DNA from: Chloroflexota bacterium
GTDB lineage: Bacteria; Chloroflexota; Dehalococcoidia; Tepidiformales; Tepidiformaceae
NCBI GenBank assembly: GCA_026702615.1
Contig: JAPPBY010000017.1
Location: 124,001-188,000 of the forward strand
Direction of reading: 5' to 3'
DNA length: 64,000 nucleotides
Within the stretch, counting starts at the first letter, position 1. Every line of letters starts with the position of its first letter. Both the position numbers and the translations under genes were made by a program. Below, piece after piece: positions 34,843-41,652 of the stretch. The notes under the pieces were generated by a model that did not search any database, was not told the origin of the DNA, and saw nothing but the letters and a program-made list of their open reading frames with translations.

Positions 34843-35061
34843 ATGATCGATTCCCTGCCCGCCCTCTACAGCCCGACCGCGCTCGGAGTGATCTTCGTGC
34901 TGATCTGGGCGACGACGTCGGTGATCGTGACGATCCCGGCTTTCGCGACGCGGGGCACGCCACAACTCGTGTGGTTCGGAGCAGCGGGGTTCATCCTGAC
35001 GGTCGAGGCAGCCGTGCTCATCACCCTGGCCGTGCTCAACAGCCAGGGCAAGGTTTTCTAG
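34843..35061 (+). CDS. Small membrane protein (72 aa), two transmembrane helices
   Basis: Unrecognised. Two hydrophobic segments are visible, LGVIFVLIWATTSVIVTIPAFA (about residues 13-34) and AAGFILTVEAAVLITLAVL (about 47-66), separated by a short polar loop, with both ends short. GGAGGCG lies about 12 bases before the ATG and a TATGAT box about 30 bases upstream. Codon usage matches the neighbours. No functional inference is possible beyond membrane location. Confidence 0.6.
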   Translation: MIDSLPALYSPTALGVIFVLIWATTSVIVTIPAFATRGTPQLVWFGAAGFILTVEAAVLITLAVLNSQGKVF

Positions 35062-35080
35062 GCCCCCGTTTCAGGAAGCG

Positions 35081-35293
35081 TTACAAGAGACGCCGGATTG
35101 GCTTGCGACCCGGTCGCGGGTCGTAGTTGCTCTTGAACATTTCGAGCTTGTCCCGCTCGATGAGGTACTTGCCCGCGAAGAGCGTCGCGGGAATCTTCTT
35201 CTGCTTGATCAACCGGCGCAGGCTCTGGGGGTGGATCGAGAGCTCGCGGGCCGATTCGACGAGGTCAAGGTAGTCGTCAAATGGAGTCGTCAT
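35081..35293 (-). CDS. Excisionase-type (HTH_17) small DNA-binding protein
   Basis: A 70-residue protein with a MerR/excisionase-like helix-turn-helix: YLDLVESARELSIHPQSLRRLIKQKKIPATLFAGKYLIERDKLEMF, followed by a basic tail ending PGRKPIRRLL. ATG 35293 has GGAG at a useful distance; the ATG at 35302 is too close to it. Such proteins include phage Xis factors and chromosomal BldC-like regulators. No integrase or attachment repeats are nearby, so a host regulator is more likely. AT content around it is higher than its neighbours. Confidence 0.8.
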   Translation of the reverse strand: MTTPFDDYLDLVESARELSIHPQSLRRLIKQKKIPATLFAGKYLIERDKLEMFKSNYDPRPGRKPIRRLL

Positions 35294-35355
35294 AGCCGTC
35301 ATCTCCGCTTACCCGGATCGCGGGGTGTGAAACGATAATCCGAGTAGGCAATAAA

Positions 35356-35384
35356 AATCTAGCAGGCTCCCGGCTTTATGTCGA
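35356..35384 (-). promoter_or_regulatory. Promoter of the excisionase-type gene
   Basis: On the minus strand TCGACA (35379-35384), 17 bases, TAGATT (35356-35361), with an A/T-rich stretch immediately downstream. It predicts a leader of roughly 55 bases, the longest seen among the promoters listed here. Confidence 0.5.
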
Positions 35385-35435
35385 AACCTTAAGGCGCGAG
35401 TGGTTCCTGAGCGGGGTTGGGCTATCCTGCCGCGG

Positions 35436-36083
35436 ATGGCGTCAGTGCTGTGGCTGGATTTCGAGGGGGTCGTGGTGGAGGCGGGCCTGACCGACGCGAT
35501 CATCGCGGAGTTCGGCACGCATCCGCCCGCCGAGGGCGGCGATGGCTCGGAGCGGTCGCTGGCGGCGGCGATCGCGACGTTCGAAGCGCCCCGCGAGGAG
35601 GTCGAGGCGCGCGTGCGGGAGCTGGCGCGGCCGCGCCCCGGCTTCGAGGAGCTGGTGGGGTGGGCGCAGTGGCACGGCTGGCTGCCGATCGTGATCAGCA
35701 CGGCTCCCGACGTGTGCGTCGAGACGGTGCTTGAGGACCCCGGCTTCGACCGTGTGACTCGCCACTGCGGACGGACACGACAGGTCTACCGCTGGCGGTT
35801 GACGTACGCGAGCCCGCGGGGGGTGGAGCTGGAGGAGGGATTTCTGCTCTCGTATGCCGCAGCACTGCGGGATGCAGGGGATCTGGTGGTGTACGTGGGC
35901 GAGCATGCCGGCGGGGAGCAGCCGGCGGGGATGGCGTTCGCAAGCTGCACGGGCGGGGCGCTGCGGGAAGCGCTGGGCGAGGGCGAGAGAGCGCACGGGT
36001 TCGCCGCGCTGGACGACGTGCGAGCGGTACTGGAACAGGAGGGGGAGGCGTGGAAGGCGGCCTTCGCCTCCGGGAGGGGCTAA
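35436..36083 (+). CDS. HAD-superfamily hydrolase-like protein with variant motif I
   Basis: A 215-residue protein with HAD-like layout: MASVLWLDFEGVVVEAGLT (motif I), WLPIVISTAPDVCVE (motif II, Ser/Thr), a single Lys-free middle, and DLVVYVGEHAGGEQPA where the motif IV acidic pair would be. Motif I is DFEG rather than DxD, so the second Asp, the usual general acid/base, is Glu. It may be a phosphatase with altered chemistry or a non-catalytic member. A TATCCT box ends 7 bases before the ATG with no ribosome site, so a leaderless transcript is predicted. Confidence 0.65.
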   Translation: MASVLWLDFEGVVVEAGLTDAIIAEFGTHPPAEGGDGSERSLAAAIATFEAPREEVEARVRELARPRPGFEELVGWAQWHGWLPIVISTAPDVCVETVLEDPGFDRVTRHCGRTRQVYRWRLTYASPRGVELEEGFLLSYAAALRDAGDLVVYVGEHAGGEQPAGMAFASCTGGALREALGEGERAHGFAALDDVRAVLEQEGEAWKAAFASGRG

Positions 36084-36099
36084 GGCCCGTTCTGCGCCG

Positions 36100-36675
36100 C
36101 TAGAGGTCGCAGGACATGATCACGAGGTCGCGCGCGGCGCCGTCGCGATCGATCACCCAGCCTTCCAGGGTGGCCTGGTAGCGGAAGCCAAGGCGCTCGA
36201 ACACCACCCGGGCGCCTTCCTGGTCGACGGTCATCTGCGCGCTCAGCTTGGTGACTCCGAGGGCGGGGGCAACCTGGCGAATCTCGGTGGCGAGCAGCCC
36301 GCCCATGCCGGTCCCGCGGTAGTGCGCATCCACATTGATGCGGATCTCGCCGATGTGCCGGGTCCAGCGAGCGGGACGGGTCCACCGGGCCGGCTCCGTG
36401 TGCAGGCTGCAGTAACCCACGATCTGCTCCTGAACGCGGGCGATGATGGTGAACGTGTCGCCAGTCGTCACCTCGGCCAACCAGGCGTCGACGGTCGCGG
36501 GAGAGGTGATGTCTTCCCTCAGGAAGAGGAGGACCTCCTCATCGAGCCCCCGGGTGAACTCGAGCATGTCCTCGCGGTCGTCGTCTTCAAACGTGTGGAA
36601 GGTCGCGGGCGTCCCATCACGCAGCTCGACTTCCTTGGGGTAGCGGGCGGCGATGTTGCGCATGGAAGAGGTCAT
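36100..36675 (-). CDS. GNAT N-acetyltransferase, copy 1
   Basis: A 191-residue acetyltransferase. The acetyl-CoA loop is INVDAHYRGTGMGGLLATEI (motif A, with RGTGMGG) and motif B is ARVVFERLGFRYQATLEGW. It is a close paralogue of the next gene, sharing LLFLREDITSPA, GYxSLHTEPARWTR and the C-terminal layout. Unlike copy 2 it repeats a six-residue segment (PARWTR twice) just before the strand leading into motif A. A TATACT box ends 9 bases before ATG 36675. Substrate unknown. Confidence 0.85.
   Translation of the reverse strand: MTSSMRNIAARYPKEVELRDGTPATFHTFEDDDREDMLEFTRGLDEEVLLFLREDITSPATVDAWLAEVTTGDTFTIIARVQEQIVGYCSLHTEPARWTRPARWTRHIGEIRINVDAHYRGTGMGGLLATEIRQVAPALGVTKLSAQMTVDQEGARVVFERLGFRYQATLEGWVIDRDGAARDLVIMSCDL
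36358..36393 (-). repeat. 18-bp tandem duplication inside GNAT copy 1
   Basis: Two adjacent 18-base units each encode Pro-Ala-Arg-Trp-Thr-Arg. They differ at four positions, all third codon bases, so the peptide repeat is exact while the DNA has drifted. The paralogous gene at 36735-37292 has a single unit. Confidence 0.8.
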
Positions 36676-36734
36676 GACTCGCACAGTATAGGTTCCCCGA
36701 CCACTAGCCGAGTCTCGGTGACAGGGGGCGGAGC

Positions 36735-37292
36735 CTAGATTTCGCGGGCCATGATGAGCAGGTCGAGGTCGCGGCCTTCGCGATCCATGACCCAGCCGGG
36801 CAGGATGGCCTGGTAGCGGAACCCGAGACGCTCGAAGACGGTTCTCGCGGTGAGCTGGTCGACGGGCATCTGCGCGCTCAGGGTGCGGACGCCGAAGGCG
36901 GGAGCAACGGCGCGAATCTCGCCGGCGAGGAGGCCGCCGAGGCCCGTGCCGCGATAGTCGGGGTGCACGTTGATGCGAATCTCGCCGACGTGCCGGGTCC
37001 AGCGGGCAGGCTCGGTGTGCAGGCTTCCGTAGCCCACGATGCGATCCCCAACCTCTGCGATAACAGTGAAGGTCTCGCCCTTCTCCACGTCTTCCAGCCA
37101 CTCATCGACAACAGCGGGGGAGGTGATGTCCTCCCGCAGGAAGAGCAGATCGTCCTCTTCGAGCGCCCGTGCGAAGCCGATGAGGTGCTCGCGGTCGGCG
37201 GGAACGACCGGCCGGAACACCACCGCCGTGCTGTCTCGCAACAGATCGTTCGTGGGGTAGCGAAACGCGAGATCCTCGCGGCTGAGCGTCAT
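36735..37292 (-). CDS. GNAT N-acetyltransferase, copy 2
   Basis: A 185-residue paralogue of the adjacent GNAT gene. Motif A is INVHPDYRGTGLGGLLAGEIR, motif B is TARTVFERLGFRYQAILPGWVMD. The shared LLFLREDITSPAVVDEWLEDV block shows recent tandem duplication. A TAGAAT box and a TTGTGA -35 lie upstream, so each copy has its own promoter. The acetyl acceptor could be an amino acid, antibiotic or protein; nothing nearby decides it. Confidence 0.87.
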   Translation of the reverse strand: MTLSREDLAFRYPTNDLLRDSTAVVFRPVVPADREHLIGFARALEEDDLLFLREDITSPAVVDEWLEDVEKGETFTVIAEVGDRIVGYGSLHTEPARWTRHVGEIRINVHPDYRGTGLGGLLAGEIRAVAPAFGVRTLSAQMPVDQLTARTVFERLGFRYQAILPGWVMDREGRDLDLLIMAREI

Positions 37293-37301
37293 GGCTGGGG
37301 C

Positions 37302-37329
37302 ATTCTAGCCAGTCCCCATCCCTTCACAA
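37302..37329 (-). promoter_or_regulatory. Promoter of GNAT copy 2
   Basis: On the minus strand TTGTGA (37324-37329), 16 bases, TAGAAT (37302-37307). The -10 ends 9 bases before the ATG at 37292. The site overlaps the 3' end of the small cysteine protein gene. Confidence 0.5.
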
Positions 37330-37523
37330 GGGGGCTCGCTTACGCCGCGAGCAAACGCGTGGCAAGTGGTGCGGGGAAGGGCGGGGTACTTCCGCAGGGA
37401 GGGGTCTTCGGCGGCTTGCGCGCACAGCCAGAATGTCGAACCACGGCCGCTGCGCACGAGCCGTGCGTGCTCGCACAGGCTGCAGAGGCCGACGGCGGGA
37501 TCGAAAGATGGGGGCTCGGTCAC
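37305..37523 (-). CDS. Small four-cysteine (zinc-ribbon-like) protein
   Basis: A 72-residue protein with GLCSLCEHARLV, then TFWLCAQAAED and PALPRTTCHAF: a CxxC plus two further Cys, and His nearby, suggesting one bound zinc. The Arg-rich stretch between (VRSGRGSTF) could touch nucleic acid. It starts at GTG 37523, overlapping the pheT stop (GTGA), so it is translated as the last gene of the pheS-pheT operon. I have seen similar short CxxC proteins of unknown role; function not assigned. Confidence 0.7.
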   Translation of the reverse strand: MTEPPSFDPAVGLCSLCEHARLVRSGRGSTFWLCAQAAEDPSLRKYPALPRTTCHAFARGVSEPPCEGMGTG

Positions 37524-39934
37524 GCGCGGAGGGTAGCGCCAATATCCTGCTCCAGGCGGCGGAGCAAGCCCTGCTCGATACGCACGACGTCCTTTTCGCT
37601 GAGGGTGCGGTCGTCCGCGCGGAAGCGGACCGCGAGGGCGAGCGACTTCTGGCCGGCGGCCACGCCCTCGCCGCGGTATTCGTCAAACACGTCGGCGGCG
37701 ATGCGTACGCCGCGGGCGCGGTGGGTGCGGATAACGTCGAGGAGAGCGGAAGCAGGCGTCTCGGCGGGGACGAGCAGGGCAAGGTCGCGGCGGGCCTCGG
37801 GGTAGCGGCTGGGCGGGGAATAGTCGGGCCTCTCAGGGATGACGCGGGTCAGCGGCTCAAACCAGAGCTCTATCAGGAACACCGGCTCCTCGATATCAAA
37901 GGCGCCGGCCACATCCGGGTGCACCTGGGCGACGACACCAACGGAGTCGTCGCCGATGGAGACGGTGGCGCTGTGGCCGGGAAGCATCGCGAAGTGCTCC
38001 TCCGCAGTGAAGGCGCCTTCCACACCGAGAACGCCGAGGAGGGTCTCAACGGCGCCCTTGGCGTCGAAGAAGTCGAGGCGCTCGGGGCCGGGGCGCTCCC
38101 ACCGCTCCAGCCGCTGGCCACCAAGCACGGCGCAGAGCACGGGCCGCTCGTGGGGCAGGTCGGCCTCTGTAGGAAGGTACTCGACGCCGACCTCGAAGAA
38201 GCGCATGGCGGCATCTTCGTGGTGGCGGTTGGCGGCGTAGGCGCTGAGCAGCGAGCCGCGGAGGGAGGTGCGAAGGTAGGTGTGCTGCGAGGCCACGGGG
38301 TTCATCGCGGCCAGCGGCCCGGTGCGGTCCTCGTCGGTGGAGGGAACGACGCGCGACAGGATCTCTTCGGAGGTGAGCGTGTAGCTCACGACCTCCTGGA
38401 AGCCGAGGCCAGCGGCGAGTTCGCGGGCCTGCTCGCGGACACGCTCCAGCGGTCGCGGCTGCGCCTCGGGAAGGGCGCCGCGAAGGACCGTGGTCGGGAG
38501 GTTCTCGTAGCCGTATATCCGGATCAGCTCTTCGACGACATCGTCGGGAAGGGCGACATCCGGACGCCAAAAGGGTGGCATGACCTCAAAAGCGTCACCG
38601 CTTTCGGCCACGTCGAAGCCGAGGGCTACGAGGATGCGGCGCACCTCGCCCGCCTCAATGGGAATCCCGAGGACCTGCTCGATGCGGGCAGCAGGGAGGG
38701 TGATACGGGGGCTCGGGAGGGGTGTGGGGAAGGCATCGACGAGGCCGGAGGCGGGGCGGCCGCCGGCAACCTGCTCCAGCAGGTGCAGGGCGCGGTCCTG
38801 GGCATAGGAGGCAAGGTCGGGGCCGATGCCCTTCTCGAACCGCAGGGAGGCCTCGCTCCGCAGCTTCAGCTGCGTGGAGGTGCGGCGGATGGAGCCGGGG
38901 TGGAAGTTGGCGACCTCGAGGAGGACCGTCTTCGTGGACTCGGAGACCTCGCTGTTGCCACCACCCATGATGCCCGCGACCGCCACGGGGCCTTCGCCGT
39001 CGCAAATCATGAGCATGTCGGGGTCGAGGTCGCGCTCGATGTCGTCGAGCGTAGTCAGGGTCTCGCCGGGGCGGGCGCGACGGGGACGGATCTCGGCGCC
39101 GCGGACGAGGTCGTAGTCGAAGGCATGGAGGGGCTGGCCGGTCTCGAGCATGACGTAGTTGGTGACGTCGACGACGTTGTTGATGGGCCGCATGCCCGCG
39201 CGGATGAGGCGCTGCTGCATCCAGGCCGGGGAGGGGCCCATCTCGATGCCCTCGATGATGCTGGCGGTGAAACGGCGGCAGAGGTCGGGCGCCTCGATCG
39301 TGACGGAGACGAAGTCGCTGGCCGAGCGTTCCGATTGGGAATAGGAACGGTCGGGTTCGCGCAGGGGCTGGCCGGTGACGGCGGCGACTTCGCGGGCGAA
39401 TCCGAAGATGCCGAGGAGGTCGGCGCGATTCGCCCAGGTCGAGACATCGAAAACGACATCACCGATGGCCTCGACGAGTGGCGCGCCGATGGCGCAGTCG
39501 CCGGGCAGCTCGAGGATGCCCTCGTGATCGTCGCTGAGGCCGAGCTCCTTCTCGCTGAGCACCATGCCCGCCGAGTCGACGCCGCGGATGGCGCGCAGCT
39601 TCAGCTTGGAGAGCTTGCCGCTGTGACCGTCGATCAGCATCGCGCCCTCGGTAGCGAAGGCGACCTTCTGCCCGGAGGCGACGTTGGGCGCCCCGCAGAC
39701 AACCGTCTTCGGCCCGTCGCCGACGTTGACGGTCGCAAGTACGAGACGGTCCGCGTTGGGGTGGGGGTCGACGGCGAGCACTTCGGCGACGCGCACGAGC
39801 TCGGGATCCCACTGCTCCCCGATGACCTCCCAACCCTCGACCTCCGCAATGGCATCGGTCACACGCGTCGCGAATTCCGCGGGTGGGAGGTCGACATCGA
39901 CGTAGTCGCCCAGCCAGGAAAGCGGAAGTTTCAT
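37520..39934 (-). CDS. pheT: Phenylalanyl-tRNA synthetase beta subunit
   Basis: Beta subunit of 804 residues, full length. It has an N-terminal MKLPLSWLGDYVDVDLPPAEFA, a tRNA-binding OB domain (AEVLAVDPHPNADRLVLATVNVG), the B3/B4 editing domain, the B5 domain, a pseudo-catalytic core and a C-terminal anticodon-binding FDX-ACB domain (PPSRYPEARRDLALLV ... LAVRFRADDRTLSEKDV). It forms an alpha2-beta2 enzyme with PheS. Its ATG overlaps the stop of the intervening four-helix-bundle gene, so its translation may depend on that inserted gene. Confidence 0.97.
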   Translation of the reverse strand: MKLPLSWLGDYVDVDLPPAEFATRVTDAIAEVEGWEVIGEQWDPELVRVAEVLAVDPHPNADRLVLATVNVGDGPKTVVCGAPNVASGQKVAFATEGAMLIDGHSGKLSKLKLRAIRGVDSAGMVLSEKELGLSDDHEGILELPGDCAIGAPLVEAIGDVVFDVSTWANRADLLGIFGFAREVAAVTGQPLREPDRSYSQSERSASDFVSVTIEAPDLCRRFTASIIEGIEMGPSPAWMQQRLIRAGMRPINNVVDVTNYVMLETGQPLHAFDYDLVRGAEIRPRRARPGETLTTLDDIERDLDPDMLMICDGEGPVAVAGIMGGGNSEVSESTKTVLLEVANFHPGSIRRTSTQLKLRSEASLRFEKGIGPDLASYAQDRALHLLEQVAGGRPASGLVDAFPTPLPSPRITLPAARIEQVLGIPIEAGEVRRILVALGFDVAESGDAFEVMPPFWRPDVALPDDVVEELIRIYGYENLPTTVLRGALPEAQPRPLERVREQARELAAGLGFQEVVSYTLTSEEILSRVVPSTDEDRTGPLAAMNPVASQHTYLRTSLRGSLLSAYAANRHHEDAAMRFFEVGVEYLPTEADLPHERPVLCAVLGGQRLERWERPGPERLDFFDAKGAVETLLGVLGVEGAFTAEEHFAMLPGHSATVSIGDDSVGVVAQVHPDVAGAFDIEEPVFLIELWFEPLTRVIPERPDYSPPSRYPEARRDLALLVPAETPASALLDVIRTHRARGVRIAADVFDEYRGEGVAAGQKSLALAVRFRADDRTLSEKDVVRIEQGLLRRLEQDIGATLRA

Positions 39935-40332
39935 GATTGGCTCCTGGCTTTTGGCTGTTGGCTCTTGGGGGACCGCATTCGGTCGTCGCCGAAGTGCTGG
40001 ATGAAGCGCTGGAGCATGCGCTTCACAGAGGTGAGCCTCGCTATGAGCTCCGTCTGGACATCGGTCGCGAGATACCCAAGCTCGCGCGCGAGGATGAGGT
40101 GGTACTCGAGTTCGGTGGCGGATCCCAGGGCGATGCGGAGGTGATGCCGGAAGTGGTCGTCAGTGAGGGCGGATCCCTCGGCAATGTTGGCGGGCACCGA
40201 GGACGCAGCCCGCCTCAGCTGCGATTGCAGTCCGTACCGCTCATCGGCGGGGAACCCCTGACTGGCGCGATAGACGGCCAGCGTCAGTTCATGGGAGATG
40301 CGCCACACCTCGAGCTCTTGAAAGGGCCTCAT
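39931..40332 (-). CDS. Four-helix-bundle (S23 / 23S rRNA intervening-sequence type) protein inside the phe operon
   Basis: A 133-residue protein of the S23/four-helix-bundle family: FQELEVWRISHELTLAVYRASQGFPADERYGLQSQLRRAASSVPANIAEGSAL, then FRHHLRIALGSATELEYHLILARELGYL. Homologues occur in 23S rRNA intervening sequences and resemble Avd, the accessory protein of diversity-generating retroelements. Its last residues (KSQQPKARSQS) are encoded by a heptamer array, and its TGA overlaps the pheT ATG. AGGAA lies about 12 bases before its start. It separates pheS from pheT, normally adjacent, and is bracketed by inverted repeats, so it looks inserted. Molecular function is not established. Confidence 0.88.
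   Translation of the reverse strand: MRPFQELEVWRISHELTLAVYRASQGFPADERYGLQSQLRRAASSVPANIAEGSALTDDHFRHHLRIALGSATELEYHLILARELGYLATDVQTELIARLTSVKRMLQRFIQHFGDDRMRSPKSQQPKARSQS
39937..39971 (+). repeat. Left heptamer array (TTGGCTN) of the S23 unit
   Basis: Five consecutive 7-base units read TTGGCTC, CTGGCTT, TTGGCTG, TTGGCTC, TTGGGGG. They begin 3 bases after the pheT start codon on the map and encode the S23 protein's C-terminus on the opposite strand. The orientation is inverted relative to the right array, both reading TTGGCTG inward. Confidence 0.85.
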
Positions 40333-40355
40333 CGCAGCGTTCCTGCATCGTCACT

Positions 40356-40388
40356 CAGCCAACAGCCAACAGCCAACAGCCAATAGCC
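40356..40388 (-). repeat. Right heptamer array (TTGGCTG) of the S23 unit
   Basis: On the minus strand GGCTA is followed by four exact TTGGCTG units. It begins 3 bases after the pheS stop codon and ends 23 bases before the S23 start. Together with the left array it brackets the S23 gene as inverted terminal arrays about 450 bases apart. Confidence 0.9.
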
Positions 40389-40391
40389 TCT

Positions 40392-41447
40392 CTAGAACTG
40401 CCTCAGGAAGCGGAGGTCGTTCTGATAGAAGTGGCGGATGTCCTCGATGCCCCAGCGGAGCATGGCGACGCGCTCGATGCCGACGCCGAAGGCGAAGCCG
40501 GTGTAGCGCGACGAGTCGTAGCCGGCGTTCTCGAGGATCTCGGGGTGGACCATGCCGGCGCCGAGGACCTCGATCCAGCCGGTGTCGTGGCACGTGCGGC
40601 AGTCGCTGCCGGGTTCGGCACAGAGGAAGCAGTCGATAGCCATTTCGACGCCGGGTTCGACGAAGGGGAAGTAGCTGTGGTGGAAGATGATCCGGCGGTC
40701 CTCGCCAAAGAGGCGGCGGGCGAAGGCGTAGAGCGTGCCTTTCAGGTCGCTCATGCGGACGCCCTCATCGACGGCGAGCCCTTCGATCTGAGTCAGCATC
40801 CACTCGTGGCTGGCGTCGGTGGCCTCCTGGCGATAGCACTTGCCGGGAACGATGACTCGCACGGGCGGTTCGGTCTGCTCCATCACGCGGATCTGGTTCG
40901 GGGACGTGTGCGTGCGAAGCAGCATCTGCCGCTCGCCCTCGATGAGCGTGTCGATCCAGATCGTGTCCCACATGTCACGGGCGGGGTGGTCGTCGGGAAT
41001 GCGGACGGCGTCGAAATTGTACCGGGACCACTCGACCTCTGGCCCCTCGAAAACCCGGAAGCCCATCTCGGCGAAGGCGTCGATGCAGTCGTTCATCGTC
41101 TGGGTGACGGGGTGGAGACGACCGAGCGACTGCGGACGCCCGGGGAGGGTGACATCGAGGGCGGCATCGGCGGAGAGGGCGGCGAGCGCATCAGCGCGGG
41201 CCGAGTCGCGGCGCGCCTCAAGCTCGCCTTCGAGTGTCGCCTTCAGCTCGTTGAGGGACTTGCCGAGAGCGGCCCGACTCTCGGGCGGAGCGTCCTTGAG
41301 GGCGCGCAGGCGGAGGGTCAGGCGGCCGTCCTTGCGGCCCAGCCACTCGGCGCGCCAGGCCTCGCGCCCGGCCTCGCCATCGGCCTCCGTAAGCGCTTCC
41401 AGCGCCTCCGTGCGGAGCGCGTCAATCTCTGCCTCGATCGTGGACAT
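40392..41447 (-). CDS. pheS: Phenylalanyl-tRNA synthetase alpha subunit
   Basis: Catalytic alpha subunit of 351 residues. It has an N-terminal coiled-coil arm (STIEAEIDALRTEALEALTEADGE), then class II motifs: HPVTQTMNDCIDAFAEMGF, motif 2 VIVPGKCYRQEATDASHEWMLTQIEGL, FPFVEPGVEMAIDCF and motif 3 FAFGVGIERVAMLRWGIEDIRHFYQNDLRFLRQF. The frame is open further upstream, but homology begins at MSTIEAE and a TATAAT box precedes that ATG. An insertion CAEPGSDCRTCHDTGWIEV carries Cys pairs typical of some bacterial PheS. Confidence 0.96.
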   Translation of the reverse strand: MSTIEAEIDALRTEALEALTEADGEAGREAWRAEWLGRKDGRLTLRLRALKDAPPESRAALGKSLNELKATLEGELEARRDSARADALAALSADAALDVTLPGRPQSLGRLHPVTQTMNDCIDAFAEMGFRVFEGPEVEWSRYNFDAVRIPDDHPARDMWDTIWIDTLIEGERQMLLRTHTSPNQIRVMEQTEPPVRVIVPGKCYRQEATDASHEWMLTQIEGLAVDEGVRMSDLKGTLYAFARRLFGEDRRIIFHHSYFPFVEPGVEMAIDCFLCAEPGSDCRTCHDTGWIEVLGAGMVHPEILENAGYDSSRYTGFAFGVGIERVAMLRWGIEDIRHFYQNDLRFLRQF

Positions 41448-41459
41448 GGGCTGAGTGAA

Positions 41460-41465
41460 ATTATA
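41460..41465 (-). promoter_or_regulatory. -10 box (TATAAT) of the pheS operon
   Basis: A perfect TATAAT on the minus strand ends 12 bases before the pheS ATG, so the leader would be about 5 bases. No T-box leader or phenylalanine-rich attenuator peptide fits in that space. The -35 region is not consensus. Confidence 0.55.
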
Positions 41466-41652
41466 GGTAGGGCTCCGTGACAGGCGAGCCGAGAGGAGCC
41501 AGTCCCCGAAGGCAAAGGCGCGGTGAAGGGCCAGCGGCGTCTTTACCTTGCGCGTCTGGCGCCCACACGGGGCCGCCCTAGACTGCGGCGCAAGGGGATT
41601 CGACGGCGCGGCCGGCTTCCGGTCGCCATTTGCCAGCCAGGGGACGAAAATA

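Noticed and set aside
37433-40144. A 903-codon plus-strand open frame across pheT and the S23 gene
   Set aside because: Antisense to full-length pheT; composition (Gly/Ala/Asp/Glu runs) is typical of the complementary frame in GC-rich DNA.
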